A stretch of 64,000 bases of DNA from Vibrio xiamenensis (GTDB taxonomy: Bacteria > Pseudomonadota > Gammaproteobacteria > Enterobacterales > Vibrionaceae), in contig NZ_FNDD01000008.1 in the NCBI RefSeq assembly GCF_900100015.1, forward strand, positions 107,765 through 171,764. The letters are read 5' to 3'. The notes under the pieces were generated by a model, which saw nothing but the letters and a program-made list of their open reading frames with translations, was not told the origin of the DNA and searched no databases. The stretch's first letter is position 1. Every line of letters starts with the position of its first letter. Of this stretch, positions 52,793-62,805 are shown in pieces. The position numbers and the translations under genes are program-made.

Positions 52793-53089
52793 ATGGCGCT
52801 CACAAAGGCCGAATTGGCTGAAAACCTGTTTGAAAAGCTTGGATACAGTAAACGGGATGCCAAGGAAACGGTTGAAGCGTTTTTCGAAGAAGTTCGTAAG
52901 GCGCTTGAAAGTGGCGAGCAGGTAAAACTGTCTGGTTTTGGTAACTTTGATTTACGGGACAAAAATGAACGTCCAGGTCGAAATCCAAAAACAGGTGAAG
53001 ATATTCCAATTTCAGCTCGACGAGTAGTCACTTTCCGTCCGGGACAAAAATTAAAAGCCCGCGTAGAGAATATCAAGGTTGATAAGTAA
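52793..53089 (+). CDS. ihfA: Integration host factor alpha subunit
   Basis: 98 residues, closely matching Ihf[38 protein letters not shown] and the C-terminal ARVENIK. With IhfB it bends DNA sharply at specific sites and supports sigma54 promoters and recombination. A GGAAG ribosome site precedes the ATG. It is not next to pheT here. Convergent with yciU. Confidence 0.95.
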   Translation: MALTKAELAENLFEKLGYSKRDAKETVEAFFEEVRKALESGEQVKLSGFGNFDLRDKNERPGRNPKTGEDIPISARRVVTFRPGQKLKARVENIKVDK

Positions 53090-53146
53090 CCTGTTCACAT
53101 CAGCTCACGCATCCCCAGCATCAACGTGTGATGTCTAATTGTAGAG

Positions 53147-53170
53147 AAGGTCTGGCAGTTGCCAGACCTT
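53147..53170. terminator. Bidirectional terminator between ihfA and yciU
   Basis: AAGGTCTGGCA / TGCCAGACCTT, 11-bp perfect inverted repeat with a tight loop between convergent genes, followed on the plus side by CGTCTTTTTC. Confidence 0.82.
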
Positions 53171-53181
53171 CGTCTTTTTCT

Positions 53182-53502
53182 TTAGTCTCTTTTCCACAGC
53201 ATGTGGCAGAACTTATGTTCCGGATCACGACTGATCAGCATCCTTGCGAACACATCATCTAACTCATCATTCTCTTCGTTGACAAGACCGATGCGAACTT
53301 CAGCATAGAGCTCTTTATCGACATCAAAGCCAACGTGGGATGCCCAATCGTCACCCGTTTCGACAATCTCTGCCGCGCCGCGATCATCAAATTGAGCGGT
53401 GAACAACATCACATCCACAGGTTCTAAGTTATCCGGCGCCATTTCGAGAAAAATATCGTAGGCGGCTTCGATGACATCATCGTAAGAAATTACATCTGTC
53501 AT
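53182..53502 (-). CDS. yciU: YciU family (UPF0263/DUF440) putative dsDNA-mimic protein
   Basis: 106 residues, strongly acidic. Matches YciU/HI1450: YDIFLEMAPDNLEPVDVMLF, DWASHVGFDVD and the C-terminal CHMLWKRD. Family members mimic double-stranded DNA by negative charge and bind DNA-binding proteins. Two bases after efpL, so co-transcribed. Confidence 0.88.
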   Translation of the reverse strand: MTDVISYDDVIEAAYDIFLEMAPDNLEPVDVMLFTAQFDDRGAAEIVETGDDWASHVGFDVDKELYAEVRIGLVNEENDELDDVFARMLISRDPEHKFCHMLWKRD

Positions 53503-53504
53503 GA

Positions 53505-54071
53505 TTAAGCTCGGTTCATGTATTTACGTTCTGTTGTGTTTATCACAATTCGGTCGCCGGTTGCAATGTATTCAGGAACTTGAACGGTTAGACCAGTGCT
53601 AAAGCGTGCTGGCTTAGTACGGGCAGAAGCTGAAGCGCCTTTGATGGACGGGTCAGTCTCTTCAATCACCATTTCAACCGATGAAGGTAGGTCAAGACCC
53701 ACTGCTTCGCCGTTGATCAATACCACTTGCAGGCCTTGAATGTCTTCAGTGATGAACAGCAATTCGTCAGCGATTTCGTCTTGTTTGAAAGTGAATTGTG
53801 AGTAATCTTCGTTATCCATAAAGATGTACTCATCACCGTCAACGTATGAGAACGAGACGTTGCGCTTGTTCATTTCGACTGTTTCAACGACATCATCAGA
53901 TTTGTAACGCTCGTCAGAACGAACACCTGTTGCCACATCAGTACAACGTAGCTTGTAAATTTTCGCTCCGCCACGTCCACCAGGGGTGGTGATTTCGATA
54001 TCTTTAATTAACAGCGTTTTGCCATTTGATTCGATTGCAAAACCTTTTTTAAGTTCGCTTGCCTTTGGCAT
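53505..54071 (-). CDS. efpL: Elongation factor P-like protein EfpL (YeiP)
   Basis: 188 residues, EF-P fold. The N-terminal ITTPGGRGGAK loop carries Arg at the position of the modified Lys of EF-P, characteristic of EfpL/YeiP. KYMNRA ends the protein. EfpL helps ribosomes through proline-containing and other stalling motifs. AAAGGAAA precedes the ATG. In operon with yciU. Confidence 0.92.
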   Translation of the reverse strand: MPKASELKKGFAIESNGKTLLIKDIEITTPGGRGGAKIYKLRCTDVATGVRSDERYKSDDVVETVEMNKRNVSFSYVDGDEYIFMDNEDYSQFTFKQDEIADELLFITEDIQGLQVVLINGEAVGLDLPSSVEMVIEETDPSIKGASASARTKPARFSTGLTVQVPEYIATGDRIVINTTERKYMNRA

Positions 54072-54208
54072 GACGGTTTCCTTTGTAAAGTGTCAATGTC
54101 GGCGCGCATTATAGCAATTCAACCGCGATAGGGAATCTCTTCTTGATTCATCTTAATCTCTGAGAGAACATTAAAGGACGTTCAATAAAAACAAACAGTT
54201 TGCTAGAT

Positions 54209-54979
54209 ATGATCCTCTCAACCATCGATTCGAAACAACCTTTTCAGCCCGAATATGTTCCGGTGATTCGAGAGCTTATCCATTTTCTAAAAAATGGCTT
54301 AGGAAAGAATCTTCACAGCTTGTATCTCTACGGCAGTGTAGCGCGTAAAACGGCGGTGCCGGGCCGTTCTGGCGTCGATATTGTGGTGGTGACCCATCGC
54401 GGCTTTGAAGATCAACGTGCAACCTTGGTCAATACCATTAAATGGCGCTTTCAAAAAGCCTACCCATACGTCAAAACGCTATCGTTTAAAACCGCTCTGG
54501 TTGGGGATGTTGCAAGCCTTGATAGTATTTTTTCATGGGGATTCTTGCTCAGACACTGCTCGGTGTGTGTACATGGTGAAAACTTGCAAGAGTGCTTTGG
54601 CGATTTTGAGCCAAGCTGGGAGATTGCCAAACACTGGAATAACGACCTTGAAGATTGGCTAGCGGTGTATCGCCATCGTATTGGCCGCGCGGATAAGCCA
54701 GAGGCGCAAATCAGCGCCCAAAAAGTGATTGCCAAAAAGCTGCTTCGCGCCAGTTATTCGTTAGTGATTCCACAAGACAAAAACTGGTTTGACGACCCGG
54801 TTGACTGTGGACGCCAGTTTCTAAAATATCACCCCGAGAAACAGCTTGAGGTAGAGCGCCTTGGTATGTTGTTGCAGCTTGAACGTGCGGTGCCAAAACG
54901 TTCGGTGGTCGGTTTGCTCGACAGTTACGGTGATTGGCTACTTAAGCAGTACAAACGCACCGAATTTAAAATCGGTTGA
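54209..54979 (+). CDS. Nucleotidyltransferase-fold protein with degenerate catalytic motif
   Basis: 256 residues. The N-terminal domain resembles a pol-beta-type nucleotidyltransferase: YLYGSVARKTAVPGRSGVDIVVV. The usual DxD after GS is reduced to GVD, so the first metal-binding Asp is missing. The helical C-terminal half (KVIAKKLLRASYSLV, CGRQFLKYHPEKQ) resembles aminoglycoside adenylyltransferase-like proteins. ATG at 54209 or TTG at 54200; neither has a clear ribosome site. Convergent with polB. Confidence 0.75.
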   Translation: MILSTIDSKQPFQPEYVPVIRELIHFLKNGLGKNLHSLYLYGSVARKTAVPGRSGVDIVVVTHRGFEDQRATLVNTIKWRFQKAYPYVKTLSFKTALVGDVASLDSIFSWGFLLRHCSVCVHGENLQECFGDFEPSWEIAKHWNNDLEDWLAVYRHRIGRADKPEAQISAQKVIAKKLLRASYSLVIPQDKNWFDDPVDCGRQFLKYHPEKQLEVERLGMLLQLERAVPKRSVVGLLDSYGDWLLKQYKRTEFKIG

Positions 54980-54982
54980 GTT

Positions 54983-57370
54983 CTAGAACAGCCCCAATTG
55001 TGGCTCGCTTAACTGGCGAAAATCCAAACCAATAAACGGCAAAATGGCTTCTGCAACTGGCTTGAGCTGTTTATCGATGTAATGTTGATAATCGATAGGG
55101 CTTTGTAAATACTCTTTGGGCTCTGGGCCATTTAAGGTGATCAGATATTCGATTCTGGCGCGATTTTGGTATTGCAATGGTCGACCTAGTTGCGCGTTGA
55201 TCTCATCGGCCATACGCGCAGCGCGCACTTGAGGCGGAATGTTTTTCTGATACTCGTGTAGGCGGCGGCGTAAGCGCTTTTGGTACACCAACTCATCATC
55301 AAATTGGCCTGCCAAGGTTTGCTCGACGAGTTCGCGTACATACTGAGACGGGTCTTGGTCGTGAAACACCATGTGATAGAGCTGCTGTTGAAATCGCTGC
55401 GCAAGTGGCGTCCAGTCGGTGCGTGCACTTTCCAAACCTTTAAAGACAATTTTTTCCTCACCTTGGTCATTGCAAACCAGCCCTGCATAACGTTTCTTTG
55501 ACCCGGTTTCCGCGCCGCGAATTGTCGGCATCAAAAACTTGTGATAGTGGGTTTCGTACTCAATCTCCAGCATCGAGGTCAAGTGATACTGCTGTTTGAG
55601 ATGTTCGCTCCACCACTGGTTAATGTGCAACACCAACTGCTGACCAATACTATCAGCCTGCGGTTTGGAGTAGCTGCCGCCAAGCGAGACAAAGGTTGAG
55701 TCCGTATCGCCATAGATCACTTGATAACCGCGCGCCTCAATCAACTCTTTGGTCTTTTTCATGATCTCGTGGCCGCGCATGGTAATACTGGAAGCTAGGC
55801 GAGTATCAAAGAAGCGGCAACCTGATGAGCCGAGTACGCCGTAGAACGAGTTCATAATGATCTTGATGGCCTGAGAAAACGCTTGTTCATTTCGTTGCTT
55901 TGCAACGTCGCGCGCGGCCCATAACTCTTCAATCATCTTTGGTAGGAAGTGCTGAGTGCGATGAAACTGTCCGCCGCGAAAACCCGCCACTGCTTGGTCA
56001 TCATTGACGCCAATCTCCAGTTTTAACCCTTCAATCAGTCCCATAGGATCGATTAAAAACGAGCGAATAATGGAAGGGTAGAGGCTTTTGAAATCGAGCA
56101 CCAACACCGAATCGTAAAGATTAGGAATCGAGTCCATGACGTAGCCGCCTGGGCTCGCCAGCCAATTTTCTGGGTGCAAGTTGGGCGCAGCGTAACCCGC
56201 GCGGTGAATTTGCGGCAGATAAAGATTGGTAAATGACGCCACTGAGCCGCCCACTCGGTCAAGCTCAACACCGGTTAATTTTGAGCGTTCAATGGCGAAG
56301 TCAAGCAAGTGAGTATGGGCAAAGATGCGATTGACCAGCACGCAATCTTGCAAGTTGTATTTCGCCAGTGACGGTTTGTCATGGCGATACATGTGATTAA
56401 TTTCTGCCATGCGGTCATGGACGTTATGAATTTGTTTGCCTTCACCAAGAAGTTGTTGCGACACCGACTCTAGTGACCATGAGCGAAAATGATAGGTCGC
56501 GGTTTTAAGGGTATCGATACCATCCATCACCACGCGCCCGGGAATGGTAATAAAGGCCTGTTGAGTCTGCTTGGAGGCGCGAAAGAACATCGCTTGATTC
56601 GCTCTGCCAAGGCGCAGCTTGATTTGATGAAACTCGGCGCGTTTATTGAGCAAGCGAAAATCAAAGTCGATAACATTCCAGCCAATGATGACATCCGGGT
56701 CAAACTCGTCAAACCAAGCGACCAGCGCGTCCAGCAGTTGACGTTCGTTATCGACCCACTGAATAGGCGTTTCACATGGCTGTGGTTCGCCAATCATAAT
56801 CACTCGACTGTCTTTAGGGCTGTCTAATCCAGCAGAGTAGAGCACGCCTTTTTCAGAGCATTCCAAATCCAGCGAAACCACATGCAAGTTGGGCGCATAT
56901 TCGCCTTGGCGGCATTTGGCTGCTTCGACTTTGACATAGGGCGCTGTGCGTGTGATGTTGCCTGTAAATTCAATTGCGCCGCGAATAAATCGTTCCATCA
57001 AGTAGCGGTCGGCCAAACGAATATCGTCTTCTAATACCAAGATCTCAGCTTGTTTTAGCTGGCTGGCAAGTGTTTGGGCATCACGAATGGTAGCGCAGTA
57101 GCAGGCGATGAGCGCTATTTGATCGAAACTTTTTAACGCCACGGGCTTAAATTCTGCCGTGATATTGACTAAATCGGCTTGCTGCTTGGCAGACTCTAAA
57201 CTCGATTCAGCGATAAAAAACACCGGCTTTTCACCGTGAATCAGTAATTGGCAAGGACCTTGATGACTGGCAACCCACAGCTCGATTTGGGTCGTGTTGT
57301 TGACGTCACGAGCTTGACGAGTAAGGACAAAACCAGGATGAATGTGCGATTGGGTGGTTGTGGTCATCAA
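54983..57370 (-). CDS. polB: DNA polymerase II
   Basis: 795 residues, family B. Exonuclease motifs VVSLDLECSEKG, GWNVIDFDFRLL and a later YNLQDCVLV. Polymerase motifs VLDFKSLYPSIIRSF and IYGDTDSTFVSL (YGDTD). Pol II is SOS-induced in E. coli and does lesion bypass and proofreading. No clear LexA box was seen upstream. Confidence 0.96.
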   Translation of the reverse strand: MMTTTTQSHIHPGFVLTRQARDVNNTTQIELWVASHQGPCQLLIHGEKPVFFIAESSLESAKQQADLVNITAEFKPVALKSFDQIALIACYCATIRDAQTLASQLKQAEILVLEDDIRLADRYLMERFIRGAIEFTGNITRTAPYVKVEAAKCRQGEYAPNLHVVSLDLECSEKGVLYSAGLDSPKDSRVIMIGEPQPCETPIQWVDNERQLLDALVAWFDEFDPDVIIGWNVIDFDFRLLNKRAEFHQIKLRLGRANQAMFFRASKQTQQAFITIPGRVVMDGIDTLKTATYHFRSWSLESVSQQLLGEGKQIHNVHDRMAEINHMYRHDKPSLAKYNLQDCVLVNRIFAHTHLLDFAIERSKLTGVELDRVGGSVASFTNLYLPQIHRAGYAAPNLHPENWLASPGGYVMDSIPNLYDSVLVLDFKSLYPSIIRSFLIDPMGLIEGLKLEIGVNDDQAVAGFRGGQFHRTQHFLPKMIEELWAARDVAKQRNEQAFSQAIKIIMNSFYGVLGSSGCRFFDTRLASSITMRGHEIMKKTKELIEARGYQVIYGDTDSTFVSLGGSYSKPQADSIGQQLVLHINQWWSEHLKQQYHLTSMLEIEYETHYHKFLMPTIRGAETGSKKRYAGLVCNDQGEEKIVFKGLESARTDWTPLAQRFQQQLYHMVFHDQDPSQYVRELVEQTLAGQFDDELVYQKRLRRRLHEYQKNIPPQVRAARMADEINAQLGRPLQYQNRARIEYLITLNGPEPKEYLQSPIDYQHYIDKQLKPVAEAILPFIGLDFRQLSEPQLGLF

Positions 57371-57371
57371 T

Positions 57372-57400
57372 AAAAATTAAGGCTGCAAAGGCAGCCTTAA
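57372..57400 (-). terminator. Terminator between the DUF4105 gene and polB
   Basis: Minus strand: TTAAGGCTGC / GCAGCCTTAA 10-bp stem with a 4-base loop, then TTTTT. Confidence 0.87.
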
Positions 57401-57455
57401 TAGTAACATTGTTAGCAAAGATTGGGAGCGCTTTAGTTTCGCAATCCACGGGTCA

Positions 57456-59306
57456 TTAATAGTAGAAATAACCCATTACGCGCGCTGACATTTCATAGTC
57501 ACCCCAATATTGGTAGCGAATTTGGGAGCGAATTCCCCAGTCACGCGCAAACGAAAATTGCCATTCCCCTTTGAGTTCGGCGTGTTGGCTGGCATCGCTG
57601 TTCAATAACGCATAATACTGGCCTTGAATACCGAGGCGGTTTTGTTTGCCCACTTGCAAGAAAGCGCCAGCTTCTGCACCAATACCCGTGGAAATGTGGT
57701 CATCAGTCAGTTCGCCGCTGCTAAACTCAGCACCAAATAAGGTGTAGGTGTGGAGCGTTCTGGCATCGCCCCACGCTTTACCATAGCCACCTAACGCAAA
57801 TCCGCGACCTTCCATCTCATTGCGGTTTGGTTGGCGATCAAAGCCAGCGCGAATGTTCCATGCCCAGCTATCAAATACCTTGTTGCTTGGTGCAAGCGCC
57901 ATGGCATCGACCAGATACAATCTGTCTAATCGAACATGGCTGTCTTCGACACTCACTTGGGTATCGACGAAACTGATTTGCGCGCCAGGAATAAAGCCGT
58001 CTTGCGAGTCGAGCAGATCATGGTATGAGCCACGCCATTCAAAAATAGTCTGGTCGCTGGCGTCTTTATTTACCTGATAGCCGATACCCGCACGCGACGA
58101 ACCGTGGCCTTTTTCTGGAGAAATCTCTGGAATAGGCACCGGAGTAAATGGCGATGATACGCTGATTTTGCTGCGTTCTTTTAATAGCGCAGTAAGCTGC
58201 TTGGCGGTGGGCTCGCGCTCTAGAACGTCATCGTAAAACTCGTAATTTAACCATTCGTAGGCGAATTCTAAAATGGCCGCACGCTCTGATGGTGTGAAGG
58301 TATCGCTACTTGGGTAGAAACCTTGCTTGGCGCGCTTGGCCGCTTCGTACATTGCCGGATCCAGCTCCTCAACTTGATGGAGCAAGCGAGTACCAAAAGC
58401 GGCGCGGTATTTAGGCGTGTCCAACAATCCAGCGTCGGCCAGTGCGCCAACTGTGTCTGACGGAATGGCTTCAACCGGGAATTTGTCCACTAAAGCAAGA
58501 TCATCACGTGCGAGCTGAATTAACGCCAGCAGTTGGTATGAACAGTTTTCATCAAAGAAATAGTAATCAAATTCTGCGTGCTGCATTTCCCACAAGTGCA
58601 GCAATACGCGATGCACTTCATCGGCGGTCAAATTGAGTTTGTATTCCCAAATATCACGCGACTCCATATCGTTGTATTCACGAACTTTGCGGTAGTAGGG
58701 CATCACAGTAAAGCGGCCTGGATAGCTGCCGAAAATGCCTTTCAGTGCATACAGCGCGGCGTTGTCTTCGCCGTTTGGCTCGGCGGCAAAGTTAATCGCA
58801 AACGCGACCAACTCTTTATTGCGAGTTTGGTCTTTGGCATCGACACGAAGTAGGGTATGGCCAAACATCGACGATGGGTTGTTCATAAATGCGGTTGGAA
58901 ATACCAGCGTCATACCAGCAGGGTCGATGACTTGTTCCCATTTATCCAGTTCAGGGCAGTGCAGTTTGGCAGTGCGACCAAGTTGCGATTCCAGCCATGT
59001 GTAACGTGCTGGAAATTTACAGCGCATCTCTTGAGTTTGCTGCGCGTTGGCGTTGTATAACGCGTTGATGGTCGCTCTCAGTTCGGATTTAGGGTTGGTT
59101 TTCCCATCCGGAGCGAGAAAAAATTCTGGGGAATCGACGGTGCTCTTGTAATCGGTTCGCAGCGCAGGGAGATAATGACCCAGTTTCAGCCAATACGGCT
59201 GATAAGAGAGTGAGGCAGCATCTAAGGTTTGTGATGAAAAACAGAAAGGTGAAAAACACAGCCCGGTTGCGATAGAAAGCGTTTGAATAGTTTTTGACAG
59301 CTTCAT
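57456..59306 (-). CDS. DUF4105 (Lnb-like) periplasmic protein with C-terminal barrel-like domain
   Basis: 616 residues with signal peptide (to about CFSS). The DUF4105 domain (~110-270) has conserved FGHTLLRVD (His) and FFDENCSYQLL (Cys), a possible catalytic pair in a papain-like fold; some DUF4105 relatives (Lnb) act as lipoprotein N-acyltransferases. The C-terminal ~230 residues have an alternating beta pattern ending in ARVMGYFYY, suggesting an outer-membrane barrel. Role here not known. Confidence 0.82.
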   Translation of the reverse strand: MKLSKTIQTLSIATGLCFSPFCFSSQTLDAASLSYQPYWLKLGHYLPALRTDYKSTVDSPEFFLAPDGKTNPKSELRATINALYNANAQQTQEMRCKFPARYTWLESQLGRTAKLHCPELDKWEQVIDPAGMTLVFPTAFMNNPSSMFGHTLLRVDAKDQTRNKELVAFAINFAAEPNGEDNAALYALKGIFGSYPGRFTVMPYYRKVREYNDMESRDIWEYKLNLTADEVHRVLLHLWEMQHAEFDYYFFDENCSYQLLALIQLARDDLALVDKFPVEAIPSDTVGALADAGLLDTPKYRAAFGTRLLHQVEELDPAMYEAAKRAKQGFYPSSDTFTPSERAAILEFAYEWLNYEFYDDVLEREPTAKQLTALLKERSKISVSSPFTPVPIPEISPEKGHGSSRAGIGYQVNKDASDQTIFEWRGSYHDLLDSQDGFIPGAQISFVDTQVSVEDSHVRLDRLYLVDAMALAPSNKVFDSWAWNIRAGFDRQPNRNEMEGRGFALGGYGKAWGDARTLHTYTLFGAEFSSGELTDDHISTGIGAEAGAFLQVGKQNRLGIQGQYYALLNSDASQHAELKGEWQFSFARDWGIRSQIRYQYWGDYEMSARVMGYFYY

Positions 59307-59373
59307 TGATGTCCGTTCTAGTGAAGTAGCGATGGGGGAAGAGCGTAATCTTAATGCGGTAAGTCGAGAAAGT

Positions 59374-59398
59374 AAGAGTGCCCATCATGGGCACTCTT
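59374..59398 (-). terminator. Terminator after the DUF3015 gene
   Basis: AAGAGTGCCC / GGGCACTCTT perfect 10-bp stem, 5-base loop, between the DUF3015 stop and the DUF4105 start. Confidence 0.82.
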
Positions 59399-59408
59399 GG
59401 AAGTCTGA

Positions 59409-59891
59409 TTAGATTGCGTAACCAGATAGAGTTGCGTCTTGAGCAACTAGACCGTTTAGGTTCGCAAATACTTCTTTAGAAGTTACGTTTTCAGAGTTGA
59501 AAACTTTCGCAAAGTTACCTTGAGCAAGTTTAGCGAAGTTCGCTTTATCTTGACCTTGGATGCCCCAAACTTCAGACAGTGTAGCAAGAGTCTCGCCTTC
59601 ACCTTTTGCCATGTCACGAGCTAGGTTGTCTAGGTTACCGTCGATGAACATCGCAAGTTTTTCAGATGAAGTGATAGTACCTGTACCGTCACAGCCAAGA
59701 GTACCGAAAGTGATACCGAAAGTTTGGTTACCTGACGTGCCGTTGGTAGTTGCAGCAAGAACTTTAAATACTTTGCCTTCTTTACCAGCGAAGACCATAG
59801 AACCTAGACCACAACCAATATCTTCATCAGCCATTGCAACGTTTGAAAGACCAAAAGTAGCAAGCGCAGCCACTGCTAGAAGCTTTTTCAT
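59409..59891 (-). CDS. DUF3015 family periplasmic protein
   Basis: 160 residues. Signal peptide MKKLLAVAALATFGLSNVAMA. The mature protein has two Cys (IGCGLGSMVF, LGCDGTG) that may form a disulfide, and the DUF3015 patterns QTFGITFGTLGC and FIDGNLDNLARDMAKGEGE. AAGGA precedes the ATG. Own transcription unit. Function unknown. Confidence 0.85.
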   Translation of the reverse strand: MKKLLAVAALATFGLSNVAMADEDIGCGLGSMVFAGKEGKVFKVLAATTNGTSGNQTFGITFGTLGCDGTGTITSSEKLAMFIDGNLDNLARDMAKGEGETLATLSEVWGIQGQDKANFAKLAQGNFAKVFNSENVTSKEVFANLNGLVAQDATLSGYAI

Positions 59892-60250
59892 AAGAAATCC
59901 TTATTAATTATTAGAGCCCATTACCTGGGTTAAACATTTATGACAGCAATACTTTCTCTCGCTGACATATTATTGGTAGATGATTAAGTAATGTCTTTCA
60001 ACTATTTGATGGTAGAAAATCGGGTTTATTGTTCAGAGTGAGAGCATTGTTCAAAGCGTAAAAATGGATAATGACAATATTCTCAGTAAAGAGGTTGACC
60101 TTAGTTCTAAAAATTACTTCTTGCCAAAGTTTGCGATTCAGCACATATTCACTCTAAGCATATTTGCGAATTTGAGTTAAAATGGCCAACCATGCTGTTA
60201 TCCATCACCTGGTGGGTGCAGAGCCAATTGATTAGTGTGGAGATACAAGT
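59892..60250. other. Divergent regulatory region DUF3015/varA
   Basis: About 360 bases between divergent genes, no coding frame. A TAAAAT-type -10 at 60178 could serve varA. No operator palindrome was recognised. Confidence 0.45.
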
Positions 60251-60895
60251 TTGATTAGTGTTTTCCTTGTAGATGATCACGAGCTGGTTCGCACAGGGAT
60301 ACGACGTATTATTGAAGACGTCCGTGGAATGAACGTAGCAGGGGAAGCTGACAGCGGTGAAGACGCATTAAAGTGGTGTCGCAGTAATCATGCTGACGTC
60401 ATTTTGATGGACATGAATATGCCTGGAATCGGTGGCTTGGAAGCGACCAAAAAGATTCTTCGGCACAATCCCGACGTGAAAATCATCGTATTAACGGTTC
60501 ATACCGAAAATCCATTTCCGACCAAAGTTATGCAGGCTGGCGCTTCTGGCTACCTGACAAAAGGCGCAGGTCCCGATGAAATGGTCAACGCTATTCGCGT
60601 TGTAAATAGCGGCCAGCGTTATATCTCGCCTGAGATCGCTCAGCAAATGGCGTTGAGCCAATTTTCGCCAGCATCAGAGAACCCGTTTGCGGATCTTTCT
60701 GAACGTGAGCTGCAGATCATGATGATGATCACCAAAGGGCAAAAAGTAACGGATATTTCCGAGCAGTTGAATTTGAGCCCTAAAACGGTCAACAGCTACC
60801 GTTATCGACTTTTTGCTAAGTTAGACATTAATGGCGATGTCGAGCTTACCCATTTGGCAATTCGCCACGGCATGCTTGATACCGAAACCCTATAG
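60251..60895 (+). CDS. varA: VarA/UvrY (GacA-type) response regulator
   Basis: 214 residues. Receiver with D8/D9 (FLVDDHE), phospho-Asp54 (ILMDMNMPG), and a LuxR-type HTH ([29 protein letters not shown]). With a BarA/VarS kinase it controls Csr small RNAs and, in Vibrio, virulence and metabolism. Start is TTG. The stop overlaps the GTG of uvrC, the conserved uvrY-uvrC arrangement. Confidence 0.93.
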   Translation: MISVFLVDDHELVRTGIRRIIEDVRGMNVAGEADSGEDALKWCRSNHADVILMDMNMPGIGGLEATKKILRHNPDVKIIVLTVHTENPFPTKVMQAGASGYLTKGAGPDEMVNAIRVVNSGQRYISPEIAQQMALSQFSPASENPFADLSERELQIMMMITKGQKVTDISEQLNLSPKTVNSYRYRLFAKLDINGDVELTHLAIRHGMLDTETL

Positions 60896-62727
60896 TGACT
60901 TCTCAATTTGATTCCGCTTCTTTCCTAAAAACAGTAACCAATCAACCCGGCGTGTACCGAATGTATAACGCCGGGTCTGATGTTATTTACGTCGGAAAAG
61001 CCAAAGATTTAAAAAAACGTCTCTCCAGCTATTTTCGCAAGAAAATTGACAGTGAAAAGACGCGCGCGTTGGTCACTCATATTGCCAAAATCGATGTCAC
61101 GGTAACCCATACCGAGACCGAAGCGCTGATCCTTGAACATAACTACATCAAGCAGTATTTGCCGAAATACAACGTATTGCTGCGTGATGACAAATCGTAT
61201 CCTTATATCTTTATCAGCGGTCATCGCCACCCACGTTTGTCGATGCATCGCGGCGCGAAAAAGCGCAAAGGGGAGTATTTTGGCCCGTATCCAGATTCTG
61301 GCGCGGTGCGTGAAACCCTGCATCTGATTCAAAAAATCTTCCCCGTTCGTCAGTGTGAAGACAGTGTTTACAGCAATCGAACTCGACCGTGTTTGATGTA
61401 CCAGATTGGTCGCTGCGCTGCGCCGTGTGTCAAAAATACCGTCACGGATCAGGAATACGACGAACTCGTGGGTTTAGTACGGCTGTTTTTGCAAGGCAAA
61501 GACAAGCAAGTGCTGGAACTGCTGGTCGAAAAAATGGAACACGCTAGCCAGTCACTCAAGTTTGAAGATGCGGCGAAGTTTCGCGACCAGATTCAAGCCA
61601 TCAGACGTGTGCAAGAGCAGCAATTCGTCTCCGAAGACAGTATGGAAGATATGGATGTACTGGGCTTTGCCCAAGAATCCGGCGTCGCTTGCATTCACAC
61701 CCTGATGATTCGCCAAGGGAAAGTGCTGGGCAGTCGCAGCCATTTTCCAAAAATTCCCGCCAATACCACTCAAGAAGAGGTGTTTACCAGTTTCTTTAGC
61801 CAATATTATTTAGGGCACAATGAAGCGCGTACCATACCGTCGCGAATCATACTTAACCCTAATTTATTGGCAGATAGCCAAGCGCTGCAGGAAGCGCTTG
61901 GTCAACTTGCTGGGCGGAAAGTGCAATTTAATGTCAACCCAACGGGCACGCGCGGTCGTTACTTGAAGCTGTCAAATACCAATGCGCTTTCAGCGATTAC
62001 GGCGAAAATTAATCATAAAATGACGATTTCTCAACGTTTTAAAGCGCTTTGTGAAGTCTTGGCGATCGACAACATCGCGCGTATGGAGTGTTTTGACATC
62101 TCCCACACCATGGGGGAAAGCACCATTGCTTCGTGTGTGGTGTTTGGCGTCGAAGGGCCGATCAAGCAAGAATATCGCCGTTATAATATCACCGGCATTA
62201 CCGGTGGTGACGATTATGCCGCGATGGGACAGGTACTGGAGCGTCGCTATTCGAAACAGCTCGATGTTGAGAAAATTCCTGATGTGATTTTCATTGATGG
62301 TGGTAAAGGCCAGCTTAATCGTGCCCATGAAATCATCAGTCGCTACTGGGATGAATGGCCGAAAAGGCCGCAACTGCTTGGCATTGCCAAAGGCGTTACG
62401 CGTAAACCCGGGCTAGAAACCCTAATTACCACCAGTGGCGATGAATTTAACTTACCGAGTGATGCGCCTGCGCTGCATTTGATGCAGCATATTCGCGATG
62501 AAAGCCATAACCATGCGATAGCAGGCCACCGTGCGAAACGGGGCAAAACGCGTCGCACTAGTACGCTGGAAGGTATTGAAGGCATCGGGCCTAAACGTCG
62601 CCAGTCACTGCTGAAATACATGGGCGGTTTGCAGGAACTGCAACGTGCGACTGTGGATGAAATCGCCAAAGTACCTGGTATTAGCAAGGCTTTAGCAGAA
62701 AACATTCATCAGGCATTGAAACAATAG
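60895..62727 (+). CDS. uvrC: UvrABC excinuclease subunit C
   Basis: 610 residues: GIY-YIG nuclease ([20 protein letters not shown]), a Cys-rich block ([25 protein letters not shown]), UVR motif, an RNase H-like nuclease ([22 protein letters not shown]) and C-terminal helix-hairpin-helix ([18 protein letters not shown]). It cuts both sides of lesions in nucleotide excision repair. GTG start overlaps varA by one base. Confidence 0.96.
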   Translation: MTSQFDSASFLKTVTNQPGVYRMYNAGSDVIYVGKAKDLKKRLSSYFRKKIDSEKTRALVTHIAKIDVTVTHTETEALILEHNYIKQYLPKYNVLLRDDKSYPYIFISGHRHPRLSMHRGAKKRKGEYFGPYPDSGAVRETLHLIQKIFPVRQCEDSVYSNRTRPCLMYQIGRCAAPCVKNTVTDQEYDELVGLVRLFLQGKDKQVLELLVEKMEHASQSLKFEDAAKFRDQIQAIRRVQEQQFVSEDSMEDMDVLGFAQESGVACIHTLMIRQGKVLGSRSHFPKIPANTTQEEVFTSFFSQYYLGHNEARTIPSRIILNPNLLADSQALQEALGQLAGRKVQFNVNPTGTRGRYLKLSNTNALSAITAKINHKMTISQRFKALCEVLAIDNIARMECFDISHTMGESTIASCVVFGVEGPIKQEYRRYNITGITGGDDYAAMGQVLERRYSKQLDVEKIPDVIFIDGGKGQLNRAHEIISRYWDEWPKRPQLLGIAKGVTRKPGLETLITTSGDEFNLPSDAPALHLMQHIRDESHNHAIAGHRAKRGKTRRTSTLEGIEGIGPKRRQSLLKYMGGLQELQRATVDEIAKVPGISKALAENIHQALKQ

Positions 62728-62805
62728 CTAAAATACCGCACCATATAGCCACTGTTTGCAAGCGGTGAGCAGGTTGTATACGCAAACGATAAGAGCCTGA
62801 AAAAT

